Below, in pieces: positions 8,804-17,714 of a stretch of 49,082 bases of DNA. Positions within the stretch are counted from its first letter, which is position 1, and each line of letters begins with the position of its first letter. The DNA is from Flavobacteriaceae bacterium UBA4166 (GTDB lineage Bacteria; Bacteroidota; Bacteroidia; Flavobacteriales; Flavobacteriaceae): positions 1 to 49,082 of the forward strand of contig DFVG01000025.1 in NCBI GenBank assembly GCA_002379985.1, read 5' to 3'. Both the position numbers and the translations under genes were made by a program. The notes below the pieces were generated by a model, which did not search any database, was not told the DNA's origin, and was given only the letters and a program-made list of their open reading frames with translations.

Positions 8804-8834
8804 AAAGCCGATGTTCTCAAACATCGGCTTTTTT
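8804..8834. terminator. Bidirectional terminator between hemD and pckA
   Basis: The hairpin AAAGCCGATGTT-CTCA-AACATCGGCTTT has a perfect 12-base stem. It is followed by a T run on the plus strand and preceded by an A-rich stretch that serves the minus strand. It can stop both convergent transcripts. Confidence 0.93.
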
Positions 8835-8855
8835 AATATATACAATCGTGTGCTC

Positions 8856-10466
8856 TTAGTCTTCAAGCTTCACTTGAGGAGCACCCGCCATGATCTCATC
8901 ATTGGCATAGCTCTCAAATTTTGTAAAGTTCTTTAGGAAGGATAGCGCTAATTGTTTTGCCTTGCTATCATATGCTGTTTTGTCTTTCCAAGTATCCCTA
9001 GGGTTTAATACCTCGTCCGGAACCTCGGGACACTGTTGCGGCACATTGAGTCCGAATACCGGATGCGTTTCGTAACGAACGGTGTTCAACTGCCCTTCCA
9101 GTGCCGCAGCGATCATCGCCCGTGTGTATTTCAATTTCATTCTAGAACCGGTTCCGTAAGGACCTCCCGTCCAGCCGGTATTTACCAACCAAACATTCAC
9201 TCCAGATGCTTTCATCTTCTCACTTAACATTTCGGCATAGTGCGTAGGGTGCAACGGCATAAAGGGAGCACCAAAACACGCTGAGAAACTAGGAGTCGGC
9301 TCATCGATTCCGGCTTCGGTACCGGCCACCTTTGCGGTGTATCCACTAATGAAATGATAAGCGGCTTGTCCCGGTGTTAATCGAGAAATAGGAGGCAACA
9401 CACCAAAGGCATCTGCGGTTAAGAAGAAGATATTCTTCGGATTGGAGCCAATGGATGGCACTTGAATATTATCAATATGATAGATCGGGTAGCTCACGCG
9501 TGTATTCTGCGTGATCGATGTATCGCTAAAATCAACGTTCCCCTCGGCATCCAAGATCACATTTTCCAGAATCGCGCCCGGTTTGATAGCATGATAGATA
9601 TCGGGTTCGTTCTCTTCGGAAAGATTGATCACTTTGGCGTAACAGCCCCCTTCAAAATTGAAGACGGTATTCTCTCGCGTCCAACCGTGCTCATCATCTC
9701 CAATAAGTTTTCGATTGGGATCTGCGGAAAGCGTTGTTTTTCCCGTTCCTGAGAGTCCGAAGAAAATAGCAGTTTCTCCATCGTTCCCTACGTTAGCAGA
9801 ACAGTGCATCGGCAAGGTGTCCTTAAAAACGGGCAGAATAAAGTTCAAGGCCGAAAAGATCCCTTTTTTGATCTCTCCTGTGTATCCGGTTCCACCGATC
9901 AACGCTATTTTCTTTTTAAAATTAAGAATAGCAAAATTGTGTTGTCGTGTTCCATCTACTTCCGGATCGGCTTTAAAGCCCGGAGCGTTAACAATGGTCC
10001 ATTCCGGATCAAAAGTTGCGAGTTCTTCTTCCGTAGGACGTAAGAACATATTGTGCGCAAACATGTTACTCCAAGGATATTCATTGATCACTCGAATGTT
10101 CAAACGATACTTATCATCTGCGCAAGCGTACGAATCACGTACGTAGACTTCCTTTTCCGAAAGATATCCGGTCACCTTAGCATACAATGCATCAAAAGCC
10201 TCAGGATCAAAAGGAATATTAATATTTCCCCACCATACTCTGTCTTTGGTCACCTCATCCTTAACAATAAAGCGATCTTGTGGGGATCTACCTGTAAATT
10301 CTCCTGTATTCACAGCAAGTGCACCACTACTAGCTTCAGTTCCCTGACCCTTAGTGAGCGTTTCTTGGTGTAATTCTTCGGAAGAAAGTTGGTAAAAAAT
10401 CGTGGCATTCTCGATTCCGTAGGGTTCTAACGAAATCGTTTTCGTAGTTTGGTTTTTGTCGACCAT
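8856..10466 (-). CDS. pckA: Phosphoenolpyruvate carboxykinase (ATP)
   Basis: A 536-residue cytosolic enzyme converting oxaloacetate and ATP to phosphoenolpyruvate, CO2 and ADP, the entry step of gluconeogenesis. The PEPCK P-loop GLSGTGKTTLS is at residues 237-247, followed by the metal-binding LIGDDEHGW (254-262). The substrate motif TGRSPQDRF is near 58-66 and FSACFGAPFMP lies in the C-terminal half. Length and motifs are those of the ATP-dependent form. It is transcribed alone from its own promoter box at 10490-10497. Confidence 0.97.
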   Translation of the reverse strand: MVDKNQTTKTISLEPYGIENATIFYQLSSEELHQETLTKGQGTEASSGALAVNTGEFTGRSPQDRFIVKDEVTKDRVWWGNINIPFDPEAFDALYAKVTGYLSEKEVYVRDSYACADDKYRLNIRVINEYPWSNMFAHNMFLRPTEEELATFDPEWTIVNAPGFKADPEVDGTRQHNFAILNFKKKIALIGGTGYTGEIKKGIFSALNFILPVFKDTLPMHCSANVGNDGETAIFFGLSGTGKTTLSADPNRKLIGDDEHGWTRENTVFNFEGGCYAKVINLSEENEPDIYHAIKPGAILENVILDAEGNVDFSDTSITQNTRVSYPIYHIDNIQVPSIGSNPKNIFFLTADAFGVLPPISRLTPGQAAYHFISGYTAKVAGTEAGIDEPTPSFSACFGAPFMPLHPTHYAEMLSEKMKASGVNVWLVNTGWTGGPYGTGSRMKLKYTRAMIAAALEGQLNTVRYETHPVFGLNVPQQCPEVPDEVLNPRDTWKDKTAYDSKAKQLALSFLKNFTKFESYANDEIMAGAPQVKLED

Positions 10467-10489
10467 TACTTTTAGATTGTTGTGGGCTA

Positions 10490-10497
10490 CAAAAATA
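10490..10497 (-). promoter_or_regulatory. pckA promoter -7 box
   Basis: TATTTTTG on the minus strand matches TAnnTTTG, 23 bases before the pckA ATG and between the stop of the DUF423 gene and pckA. Confidence 0.6.
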
Positions 10498-10521
10498 AAA
10501 AATCTACTAGAGAATTTATCC

Positions 10522-10932
10522 TTATCGGGCAGAATTATCCCGATTCATTGTTAATAACCGTATTCCTAAGAGCACCCATCCCGAAATGAGTAAAAGTCCG
10601 CCTAACGGAGTAATCGGTCCGACCACAGAAAGATCCACTTCCCAAACATTTTGAAACGTTAATAAGTACAACGATCCGGAGAAAAGAATCATTCCTAAGA
10701 CAAACAATCGAACCGGCCATTTCTTAACACTTCTCGGAACCATGTTTGCCAATCCCAGCATAACGACGGCTAACGAATGATACATTTGATATCGCACCCC
10801 GGTCTCAAATGTTTCTAGAGAAGTAGTCGCCACCAACGCCTTTAATCCATGGGCACCAAAAGCGCCCAACCCGATGGTCAACGCCATTAAAAAAGCGCCG
10901 AGTATTACGGTATTTTTATCCGATTTCGTCAT
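10522..10932 (-). CDS. DUF423 family small membrane protein
   Basis: A 136-residue protein with four hydrophobic helices (about residues 8-28, 46-66, 72-92 and 103-125). The start ILGAFLMALTIGLGAFGAHGLK is, in its GAFGAHGL core, the hallmark of the DUF423 (YgdD-like) family of inner-membrane proteins. The function of the family is unknown. It lies upstream of pckA on the same strand with a 55-base gap holding the pckA promoter, and is divergent from the saccharopine-reductase-like gene. Confidence 0.85.
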   Translation of the reverse strand: MTKSDKNTVILGAFLMALTIGLGAFGAHGLKALVATTSLETFETGVRYQMYHSLAVVMLGLANMVPRSVKKWPVRLFVLGMILFSGSLYLLTFQNVWEVDLSVVGPITPLGGLLLISGWVLLGIRLLTMNRDNSAR

Positions 10933-10992
10933 GCGGTTTGCTTACAAAATTTGTACATTCGTTTCCCTTACAAATCTACGAAAAAGCAATCG

Positions 10993-12363
10993 ATGCGTCA
11001 CATTTTAATCATAGGAGCCGGGCGGTCTGCCTCTAGTCTTGTTCAATACTTGTTAGATAAAAGCGATAGTGAAAATCTCTTTATTACCATTGGAGATCTT
11101 TCCGTACAACATGCACAATCCTTAATTGGGGATCACCCAAATGCCAGAGCGACTCCCTTAGATATTTTCAATGAAACACAACGGAGGGAGGCAATTGAAA
11201 ATAGTGATATTGTAATTTCTATGTTGCCTGCACGCTATCACATGGAAGCGGCCAAAGATTGTTTAGAGTTTGGAAAACACCTCGTCACCGCTTCGTATGT
11301 AAGTAAAGAAATGCAATTGCTCGATCCTAAAGTGAAGGCAAAAGGATTGGTTTTTATGAATGAAATTGGACTCGATCCCGGGATCGATCATATGAGTGCC
11401 ATGCAGGTGATTGATAGGATTCGTGATGCCGGTGGAAAAATGCTGCTGTTCGAATCCTTTACCGGAGGGTTGGTAGCCCCAGAAAGTGACGACAACCTTT
11501 GGCATTATAAGTTTACATGGAACCCGAGAAATGTAGTTTTGGCCGGACAAGGAGGTGCGGCTGAGTTTATTCAGGAAGGCACTTATAAGTATATTCCTTA
11601 TCATCGTTTGTTCCGAAGAACAGAATTCTTAGAGATCGAAGGACACGGTCGCTTTGAAGCCTACGCCAATAGAAATTCGTTGAAGTACCGAAGCGTATAC
11701 GGACTGGAAGACGTGCTCACTTTATACCGCGGCACCATGCGCCGTGTAGGTTTCAGCAAAGCGTGGAACATGTTTGTGCAGTTGGGAATGACCGACGACG
11801 GTTATACCATCCCCAATTCTGAACACCTTTCGTATCGCGATTTTGTAAATCTATTTCTTCCTTACTCGCCAACCGATTCCGTAGAACTGAAACTGCGCCA
11901 TTCCTTAAAAATCGATCAAGACGATCTTATGTGGGGAAAATTGGTAGAGCTCGATCTCTTCAACCCTAACAAGAAACTGGAAATTGAAAACGCCACCCCT
12001 GCACAAGCGTTACAAAAAATATTGGAAGACAAATGGACCCTTCAAAAAGACGAGAAAGACATGATCGTCATGTATCATAAATTTGGCTATGAGCTCAAGG
12101 GTGAGAAGAAGCAAATTGACAGTAATATGGTTCTCATCGGAACCAACCAACGACACACGGCGATGGCCAAAACGGTGGGCTTGCCCGTTGCTATTGCTGC
12201 CATCAAGATATTGAATGAAGAAATTACAACGCCCGGAGTGCAATTACCTATCAAGAAAGAAGTGTACGAGCCCATATTGAAAGAATTAAAAGACCACGGT
12301 ATTGAATTTCAAGAACACTTTACCGAATATTTAGGGTACAACCCAAACAATGTAGTAGGATAA
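10993..12363 (+). CDS. Saccharopine reductase/dehydrogenase family protein (Lys9-like)
   Basis: A 456-residue NAD(P)-dependent oxidoreductase. The Rossmann motif ILIIGAGRSASSLV opens the protein. The segment NEIGLDPGIDHMSAM (near residue 120) and GGLVAPESDDN with YKFTWNPR (near 160) match the saccharopine reductase (glutamate-forming) half of eukaryotic and bacterial enzymes of lysine metabolism. The usual bacterial context suggests lysine breakdown, but related bacterial enzymes make carboxynorspermidine, so the substrate is not certain. The ATG at 10993 is chosen over an upstream TTG because the coenzyme motif then begins at residue 3. It is closed by a strong terminator. Confidence 0.85.
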   Translation: MRHILIIGAGRSASSLVQYLLDKSDSENLFITIGDLSVQHAQSLIGDHPNARATPLDIFNETQRREAIENSDIVISMLPARYHMEAAKDCLEFGKHLVTASYVSKEMQLLDPKVKAKGLVFMNEIGLDPGIDHMSAMQVIDRIRDAGGKMLLFESFTGGLVAPESDDNLWHYKFTWNPRNVVLAGQGGAAEFIQEGTYKYIPYHRLFRRTEFLEIEGHGRFEAYANRNSLKYRSVYGLEDVLTLYRGTMRRVGFSKAWNMFVQLGMTDDGYTIPNSEHLSYRDFVNLFLPYSPTDSVELKLRHSLKIDQDDLMWGKLVELDLFNPNKKLEIENATPAQALQKILEDKWTLQKDEKDMIVMYHKFGYELKGEKKQIDSNMVLIGTNQRHTAMAKTVGLPVAIAAIKILNEEITTPGVQLPIKKEVYEPILKELKDHGIEFQEHFTEYLGYNPNNVVG

Positions 12364-12364
12364 C

Positions 12365-12396
12365 AAAAAACCCGTTCTTTCCAGAACGGGTTTTTT
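12365..12396. terminator. Bidirectional terminator
   Basis: The hairpin AAAAAACCCGTTCT-TTCC-AGAACGGGTTTTTT has a perfect stem flanked by A and T runs. It can end both the saccharopine-reductase-like gene and the convergent zinc peptidase gene. Confidence 0.93.
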
Positions 12397-12413
12397 GTTG
12401 TTTCATATTTCTT

Positions 12414-13103
12414 TTAGCGTCTTCCTAAGAACAAACTAATAAAATAGAGCAAGGTTGCTAACGATCCCAAAGCGGCAACCACATACGTTCGTGCTGCCCA
12501 TTTCAAGGCATCTTTGGATCCTTTGTATTCTTCTGCGGTGACGATATTGTTGGTCTGCAACCATGCTAAGGCGCGTTTACTCGCGTCGTATTCCACAGGA
12601 AGGGTAATAAACGAGAATACGGTAGTCAAGGCAAAAAGCCCGATCCCGATCAAAAAGATCCAGTTTCCGAAGGCCATGCCCGAAAACGCCAAGACCAATC
12701 CGGCCATGATCACAAAATTGGAAAGCTTACTGGCCACACTCACGGCCGGAACGATTGCAGAGCGCATCGTTAACCAACTGTACGCTGTTGCGTGTTGTAC
12801 GGCATGCCCACATTCATGAGCCGCTACCGCAGCCGCAGCAGCATTGCGTTGCATATACACTGGTTCACTTAAATTCACCGTTTTATTCGCGGGATTGTAA
12901 TGATCGGTTAATCGGCCTTGCACCGAGATCACTTCTACATCGGTGATGCCATGATCTGCCAGCATTCGCTCGGCGATCTCTTTACCGCTCATGCCATTTT
13001 GCAAATGGACTTTTGAATATTTCTTAAATTTTCGCTTCAACTGATTGCTTACCAACCAGCTTACTAAAAATATAATTCCTGCAAGGATATAATAGCCTGT
13101 CAT
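12414..13103 (-). CDS. Membrane zinc metallopeptidase (YugP/Zn_peptidase_2 family)
   Basis: A 229-residue membrane protein with an N-terminal helix (residues 3-20) and further hydrophobic helices between about 110 and 220. The zinc site HECGH, in AAHECGHAVQHA near residue 95, together with the preceding SEPVYMQRNAAAAAVA helix is typical of the YugP family. These peptidases are thought to act at the cytoplasmic membrane; the substrates are unknown. A TATCTTTA box at 13122-13129 on the minus strand may be its promoter. Confidence 0.88.
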   Translation of the reverse strand: MTGYYILAGIIFLVSWLVSNQLKRKFKKYSKVHLQNGMSGKEIAERMLADHGITDVEVISVQGRLTDHYNPANKTVNLSEPVYMQRNAAAAAVAAHECGHAVQHATAYSWLTMRSAIVPAVSVASKLSNFVIMAGLVLAFSGMAFGNWIFLIGIGLFALTTVFSFITLPVEYDASKRALAWLQTNNIVTAEEYKGSKDALKWAARTYVVAALGSLATLLYFISLFLGRR

Positions 13104-13192
13104 GTGTTTCTAATTTAATACTAAAGATACATATCCTATAACAAAAATCGCACCTTTTCTTTCCGTCTGACAAAAAGAACGTGTACGCGCTC

Positions 13193-16012
13193 CTAGCCAA
13201 CTATATTTACAATCCTTCCGGGCACCACGATCACCTTTTTTGGAGTACGCCCCTCTAAATATTGCTGTGTTTTCTCATGCGCCAGAACGGCAGCCTCAAT
13301 AGCATCTTTAGAAAGGTCTAATGGCAATTCCAACTTAAAACGCATCTTTCCGTTAAACGAAATAGGATATTCTTTGGTACTCTCTATCAAATAACCCTCG
13401 TTGAATTCGGGGAAGGGAACCGTTGAAATGCTTCCCTTGTGGCCCAAACGCTCCCATAATTCTTCAGCGATGTGCGGTGCATAAGGCGAAATCAAAACGA
13501 TCAAGGGTTCAAGGATCTCCCGACTGTCACATTTTTGAGCAGTAAGTTCGTTGACCGCGATCATAAAAGTAGAAACCGAAGTATTAAAACTGAACGCCTC
13601 AATATCTTCTTCTACCTTTTTAATGGTTTTGTGCAGCGTTTTGTAGCTCTCTTTACTCGGACTCGCATCGCTTACGCGGAAGCCAGTATCGTCGTGGAAC
13701 AAACGCCATAATTTCTTTAAGAACGAATGTACCCCTGTGATCCCTGCGGTATTCCAGGGTTTGGCTTGCTCTAACGGCCCGAGGAACATTTCGTACATCC
13801 GAAGCGTATCGGCCCCATATTGCTCGCAAATATCGTCGGGGTTGACGACGTTGAACTTCGACTTCGACATTTTTTCGACTTCGCGAGATACTTTGAAGCT
13901 TCCGTCGTCTTCTGTGATAAATTCGGCATCCTTAAACTCTGGTCTCCATTGTTTGAAAGCCTCAATATCTAATTCATTAGAATTATTTACGAAAGATACA
14001 TCAGCATGAATAGGCTGCGTTTTTTGATCTTTTAATTTTCCTGCGGAAACTAACGTGTTTTCACCTTCAATGCGATGTACAAATGCACTCTCCCCCAAGA
14101 TCATTCCCTGGTTGATCAATTTCTTAAACGGTTCGTTTACGGGAAGCACGCCGCGATCGTATAAGAATTTCACCCAGAATCTACTGTATAATAAGTGCCC
14201 GGTTGCGTGTTCACTTCCGCCCACGTACAAATCGACGTTCTCCCAATAGTCCAACGCAACAGGTGAGGCTAAGGCCTCTTCATTTCCGGGATCCATATAA
14301 CGGAACATATAACAACTACTCCCTGCCCAACCCGGCATGGTGTTCAACTCTAACGGAAATACCGTCTTTTCATCGATCTGATCGTTGGAAACCACTTCTT
14401 GTGTTTCGGTATTCCAGGCCCAAACATCGGCGCGCCCTAAGGGCGGTTCTCCGGTTTCCGTAGGCAAGTATTTTTCTACTTCCGGAAGGGTAAGCGGCAA
14501 ACATTCCCAATCAATCAATTGCGGCAATCCATTCTTATAGTAGACCGGGAAGGGTTCTCCCCAATAACGTTGCCGACTAAACACAGCATCTCGCAATCGG
14601 TAATTGATCTTTCCTTCTCCGGCACCTTGACGCTCCAAGGCTTCGATCACTTTTGGCATGGCTTCCGCATAAGGCAGTCCGTTTAAGAAATCACTATTCG
14701 CAAGCGGTGTGGCATCTTTTTCGGCGTACGCTTCTTCAGAAATATCAATTCCTTCAAAAATATTAGGGATCTCCAGCTCAAAGTGTTTTGCAAAATCGTA
14801 ATCACGCTGATCACCACAAGGAACGGCCATCACAGCACCGGTTCCGTAGCCTGCCAAGACATAATCCCCAATCCAAATTGGGATCTTTTTCCCAGAGAAG
14901 GGATGCAGCGCATACGCTCCGGTAAACACGCCGGAAATAGATTTTACATCGGCCATGCGCTCGCGTTCACTGCGCTTTGCCGTGGCTTCAATATAGGTTG
15001 CTACAGCGTCACGTTGCTCGTTGGTTACTATTTGAGCTACCAGATCGTGCTCTGGTGCTAAGGTCATAAAGCTCACACCAAAAATGGTATCAGGTCGCGT
15101 GGTAAATACGTCAATAGAAGCGTCATGGCCGTCTACCTGAAACGTAACACGCGCGCCTTCACTCCTACCAATCCAATTGGTTTGCGAATCTTTCAACGGC
15201 TGTGGCCAATCGATGGTATCGAGTCCGTCTAGCAACCGCTGGGCATAGGCGGTGATGCGCATGCTCCATTGTTTCATTTTTTTGCGCACCACGGGATAGC
15301 CGCCACGTTCGGAAACGCCGTTAACGATCTCGTCGTTTGCCAATACAGTACCTAATTGCGGACACCAATTCACTTCGGTTTCGGCTAAATAGGTGAGTCT
15401 ATATTTCAGTAAGATTTCTTGTTGTTCTTCAGAAGAATATCCTTTCCACGTAGCGGCATCGAAGGACTGCACATCGTCATCACAAGCAGCAGAAACCTTT
15501 TGATTTCCTTCCGAAGCGAATAAATCGATAAGTTCGGCTATCGCGCGCGCTTTATTTTGGGTTTTATCGTACCAACTTTCAAACAGTTGCATGAAGATCC
15601 ACTGTGTCCATTTGTAATAGTGCGGATCTGAAGTACGTACTTCCCGACTCCAATCGAAAGAGAAACCGATCTTATCTAATTGTTCGCGATACCTTTTGAT
15701 ATTAACTTCCGTCGTCTTTCTGGGATGTTGCCCGGTTTGAATCGCATACTGCTCGGCTGGAAGTCCGAATGAATCATACCCCTGCGGATGCAACACATTA
15801 AAGCCTTTATGTCGTTTGTAGCGGGCATAGATATCACTGGCGATATAGCCTAGTGGATGCCCTACGTGTAATCCGGCTCCCGAAGGATACGGAAACATGT
15901 CTAATACATAATATTTTGGCTTCTCGCTATCGTTAGCGGCGTGGAAAGTACCTTTTTCGGCCCAATAGGCCTGCCATTTGGCTTCAATCTCGTTGAAAGG
16001 GTAGTTAGTCAT
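13193..16012 (-). CDS. leuS: Leucyl-tRNA synthetase
   Basis: A 939-residue class I synthetase charging tRNA-Leu. The HIGH-type motif is YPSGAGLHVGHPLGY near residue 45, and the KMSKS loop is EKMSKSKFNV near residue 710. The editing domain (TTRPDTIFG) is present, so mischarged tRNA can be hydrolysed. A segment of about 60 residues after LFESWYD (with EGNQKVSAACDDD) is longer than in E. coli LeuRS and appears usual for Bacteroidota. The ATG at 16012 is chosen over a start 69 bases upstream because it gives the family start (NYPFNEIEAKWQAYW) and lies just after a TAAATTTG promoter box. Confidence 0.97.
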   Translation of the reverse strand: MTNYPFNEIEAKWQAYWAEKGTFHAANDSEKPKYYVLDMFPYPSGAGLHVGHPLGYIASDIYARYKRHKGFNVLHPQGYDSFGLPAEQYAIQTGQHPRKTTEVNIKRYREQLDKIGFSFDWSREVRTSDPHYYKWTQWIFMQLFESWYDKTQNKARAIAELIDLFASEGNQKVSAACDDDVQSFDAATWKGYSSEEQQEILLKYRLTYLAETEVNWCPQLGTVLANDEIVNGVSERGGYPVVRKKMKQWSMRITAYAQRLLDGLDTIDWPQPLKDSQTNWIGRSEGARVTFQVDGHDASIDVFTTRPDTIFGVSFMTLAPEHDLVAQIVTNEQRDAVATYIEATAKRSERERMADVKSISGVFTGAYALHPFSGKKIPIWIGDYVLAGYGTGAVMAVPCGDQRDYDFAKHFELEIPNIFEGIDISEEAYAEKDATPLANSDFLNGLPYAEAMPKVIEALERQGAGEGKINYRLRDAVFSRQRYWGEPFPVYYKNGLPQLIDWECLPLTLPEVEKYLPTETGEPPLGRADVWAWNTETQEVVSNDQIDEKTVFPLELNTMPGWAGSSCYMFRYMDPGNEEALASPVALDYWENVDLYVGGSEHATGHLLYSRFWVKFLYDRGVLPVNEPFKKLINQGMILGESAFVHRIEGENTLVSAGKLKDQKTQPIHADVSFVNNSNELDIEAFKQWRPEFKDAEFITEDDGSFKVSREVEKMSKSKFNVVNPDDICEQYGADTLRMYEMFLGPLEQAKPWNTAGITGVHSFLKKLWRLFHDDTGFRVSDASPSKESYKTLHKTIKKVEEDIEAFSFNTSVSTFMIAVNELTAQKCDSREILEPLIVLISPYAPHIAEELWERLGHKGSISTVPFPEFNEGYLIESTKEYPISFNGKMRFKLELPLDLSKDAIEAAVLAHEKTQQYLEGRTPKKVIVVPGRIVNIVG

Positions 16013-16032
16013 ATCGCTTGAAATCTGGACGG

Positions 16033-16040
16033 CAAATTTA
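16033..16040 (-). promoter_or_regulatory. leuS promoter -7 box
   Basis: TAAATTTG on the minus strand matches TAnnTTTG exactly, 20 bases before the leuS ATG. It supports the shorter leuS start, because a start at 16081 would lie upstream of it. Confidence 0.65.
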
Positions 16041-16209
16041 AGGCTATTGTCTGAAATGCCCAGTAACAAACCAAAAAACAATACAAAGATGTGTTCTAGT
16101 ACCTTTCTATTTTAAAATGCAGCCGAACATAAAGACGAAAAACAAAAATTTCTCGTTGAGAGTATGTAGGCTAAAATTCTCGTATTTTTACCCAAACTAA
16201 GCAACTCTT

Positions 16210-17088
16210 ATGGCAACTTCTTTTGAAAAGTATCAAAAACGACGGTTGATTTCTTCCTATTTCTCAGTAGTGATCAGTATCGCACTTGTGTTGTTTTTAT
16301 TAGGGTTGCTTGGACTTTTGGTGTTGAACACCAAGAAAGTTGCGGATCATTTTAAAGAGAAGATCGCGCTTACGGTCTACTTGAAAGATACCGCCAAAGA
16401 AGTGGAGATCAACCAACTGGAACAGAGCCTGGCGATGGCCGAGTATACCAAGTCGGCTGAATTTATCAGTAAAGAAACCGCCGCCGAAGAGCACACTGAC
16501 GCCATTGGCGAGAACTTTATGGAGTTTTTGGGCTATAACCCATTGCAGAATAGTATTGATGTGTATTTACAAGCCGATTTTGTCTCTCCCGAACAATTAG
16601 AAGCTATCAGTGGGGAGATCCTGACACGTAATTTTGTGGACGAAGTGGTGTATGATAAACCCTTGATCGCCTTACTGACTGAAAACGTTCGGAAAGTGAG
16701 TCTGTGGGTACTCATCATTAGTAGTGTCTTTCTATTTATTGCAGTGTTGCTGATCAATAGTTCAATCCGACTTTCCGTCTACGCAAAACGCTTTACCATC
16801 AAAACCATGCAAATGGTAGGAGCCACCAAAAGTTTTATTCGAAGACCTTTTATTTGGAAAAGCGTGCGACTGGGAATCATTGGTGCGATCTTGGCTTTGA
16901 TCGGGATGGGCGCCGTGTTGTATTCACTGCATCAAAGCTTTCCGGAATTACAATTATTGGAAGACACCCTTTTGTTAGGAGCGTTGTTTTTAGGGGTGTT
17001 TCTTATCGGAATCTTTATTGTGTGGCTCAGCACCTTCTTTGCCACGCAACGTTTCTTGAACTTACGAACCGACGAATTATATTATTAA
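16210..17088 (+). CDS. ftsX: Cell division protein FtsX (ABC transporter permease-like)
   Basis: A 292-residue inner-membrane protein with the FtsX layout. There is one helix near residues 20-41, an extracytoplasmic domain to about 165, then three helices (about 168-190, 218-240 and 252-275). FtsX works with the ATPase FtsE to activate cell-wall hydrolysis at the septum. The basic N-terminus YQKRRLISSY and the loop QMVGATKSFIRRPF are family features. ftsE is not next to it, as in many Bacteroidota. It begins a plus-strand block with uppP and truB. Confidence 0.93.
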   Translation: MATSFEKYQKRRLISSYFSVVISIALVLFLLGLLGLLVLNTKKVADHFKEKIALTVYLKDTAKEVEINQLEQSLAMAEYTKSAEFISKETAAEEHTDAIGENFMEFLGYNPLQNSIDVYLQADFVSPEQLEAISGEILTRNFVDEVVYDKPLIALLTENVRKVSLWVLIISSVFLFIAVLLINSSIRLSVYAKRFTIKTMQMVGATKSFIRRPFIWKSVRLGIIGAILALIGMGAVLYSLHQSFPELQLLEDTLLLGALFLGVFLIGIFIVWLSTFFATQRFLNLRTDELYY

Positions 17089-17099
17089 ATCTGAATCCT

Positions 17100-17447
17100 A
17101 TGAAAAAAAGTATTATCATTTCTGCCATTGCGTTAAGTCTTTTAGGATTGTTTCTACTGAATAGTTGTATCATTTCAGATGCACAGTCTGAGAATTGTGA
17201 GGTCACCACGGTTCATGTTCAATCTATTTCCGAAGGTACTTCCTACGATATCACCCTCACAGATTCGGAAGGAGCTTCCTACTACATCAATCGCGGACTC
17301 GAAAACGGACTCACTTTACATGGGCTGAACGAGGATATTTTGAACAAAACCGTTACCTTGCACCTTGCTAAAACCCTATTGGGCACAAGCAATCATATTG
17401 CACAAGTAATGGTGGATGACACTGTTATTTATTCAGAATTTAACTAA
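17100..17447 (+). CDS. Small predicted lipoprotein of unknown function
   Basis: A 115-residue protein whose signal peptide ends in FLLNSC at Cys23, a plausible lipobox, so it is probably anchored in the envelope. The mature part (about 90 residues) looks like a single small beta domain, with VTTVHVQSISEG and the internal motif DSEGASYYINRG. I do not recognise the family. The ATG at 17100 is chosen because it begins the signal peptide; an open frame upstream of it only runs through ftsX in another frame. It sits 11 bases after ftsX and 3 bases before the DUF3098 gene, so it is co-transcribed with a cell-division gene. Confidence 0.75.
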   Translation: MKKSIIISAIALSLLGLFLLNSCIISDAQSENCEVTTVHVQSISEGTSYDITLTDSEGASYYINRGLENGLTLHGLNEDILNKTVTLHLAKTLLGTSNHIAQVMVDDTVIYSEFN

Positions 17448-17450
17448 GTC

Positions 17451-17711
17451 ATGGGCGAAAAAAAACGCAGAGAAGAAGCTAAGAAACAACAATTCCTATT
17501 TGAACGGAAGAATTACCTTTTCATGCTTATTGGCATTGCCTTTATCGTGCTTGGCTTTATTTTAATGGCCGGAGGTGGCAGCGATGATCCCAATGTTTTC
17601 AATCCAGAGATCTATAGTTGGCGCCGTATTCGGCTGGCCCCGGCGCTTATCTTGATCGGTTTTGGTATTGAGGTCTATGCCATTCTTCTGAACCCTACTA
17701 AGAACGACTAA
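17451..17711 (+). CDS. DUF3098 small membrane protein
   Basis: An 86-residue protein with two hydrophobic helices (about residues 22-41 and 62-80) joined by a short loop carrying GGGSDDPNVFNPEIYSWRR. That loop and the position after ftsX are typical of the DUF3098 family of Bacteroidota. The N-terminus is very basic (EKKRREEAKKQ). The function is unknown; the constant placement between ftsX and uppP suggests a role in envelope synthesis or division. It begins 3 bases after the small lipoprotein and ends 3 bases before uppP. Confidence 0.85.
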   Translation: MGEKKRREEAKKQQFLFERKNYLFMLIGIAFIVLGFILMAGGGSDDPNVFNPEIYSWRRIRLAPALILIGFGIEVYAILLNPTKND

Positions 17712-17714
17712 CCC

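Noticed and set aside
9658..10146. Open frame of 162 codons on the plus strand
   Set aside because: Antisense to pckA, with no protein-family features and no start signal.
10951..10992. TTG start upstream of the saccharopine-reductase-like gene
   Set aside because: It would put 14 residues before the Rossmann motif; the ATG at 10993 fits the family.
16013..16081. Longer leuS start
   Set aside because: It lies upstream of a perfect TAAATTTG promoter box and adds residues not seen in the family.
16854..17447. Longer start for the small lipoprotein gene (197 codons)
   Set aside because: The first 82 codons run through ftsX in another frame; the signal peptide begins at 17100.
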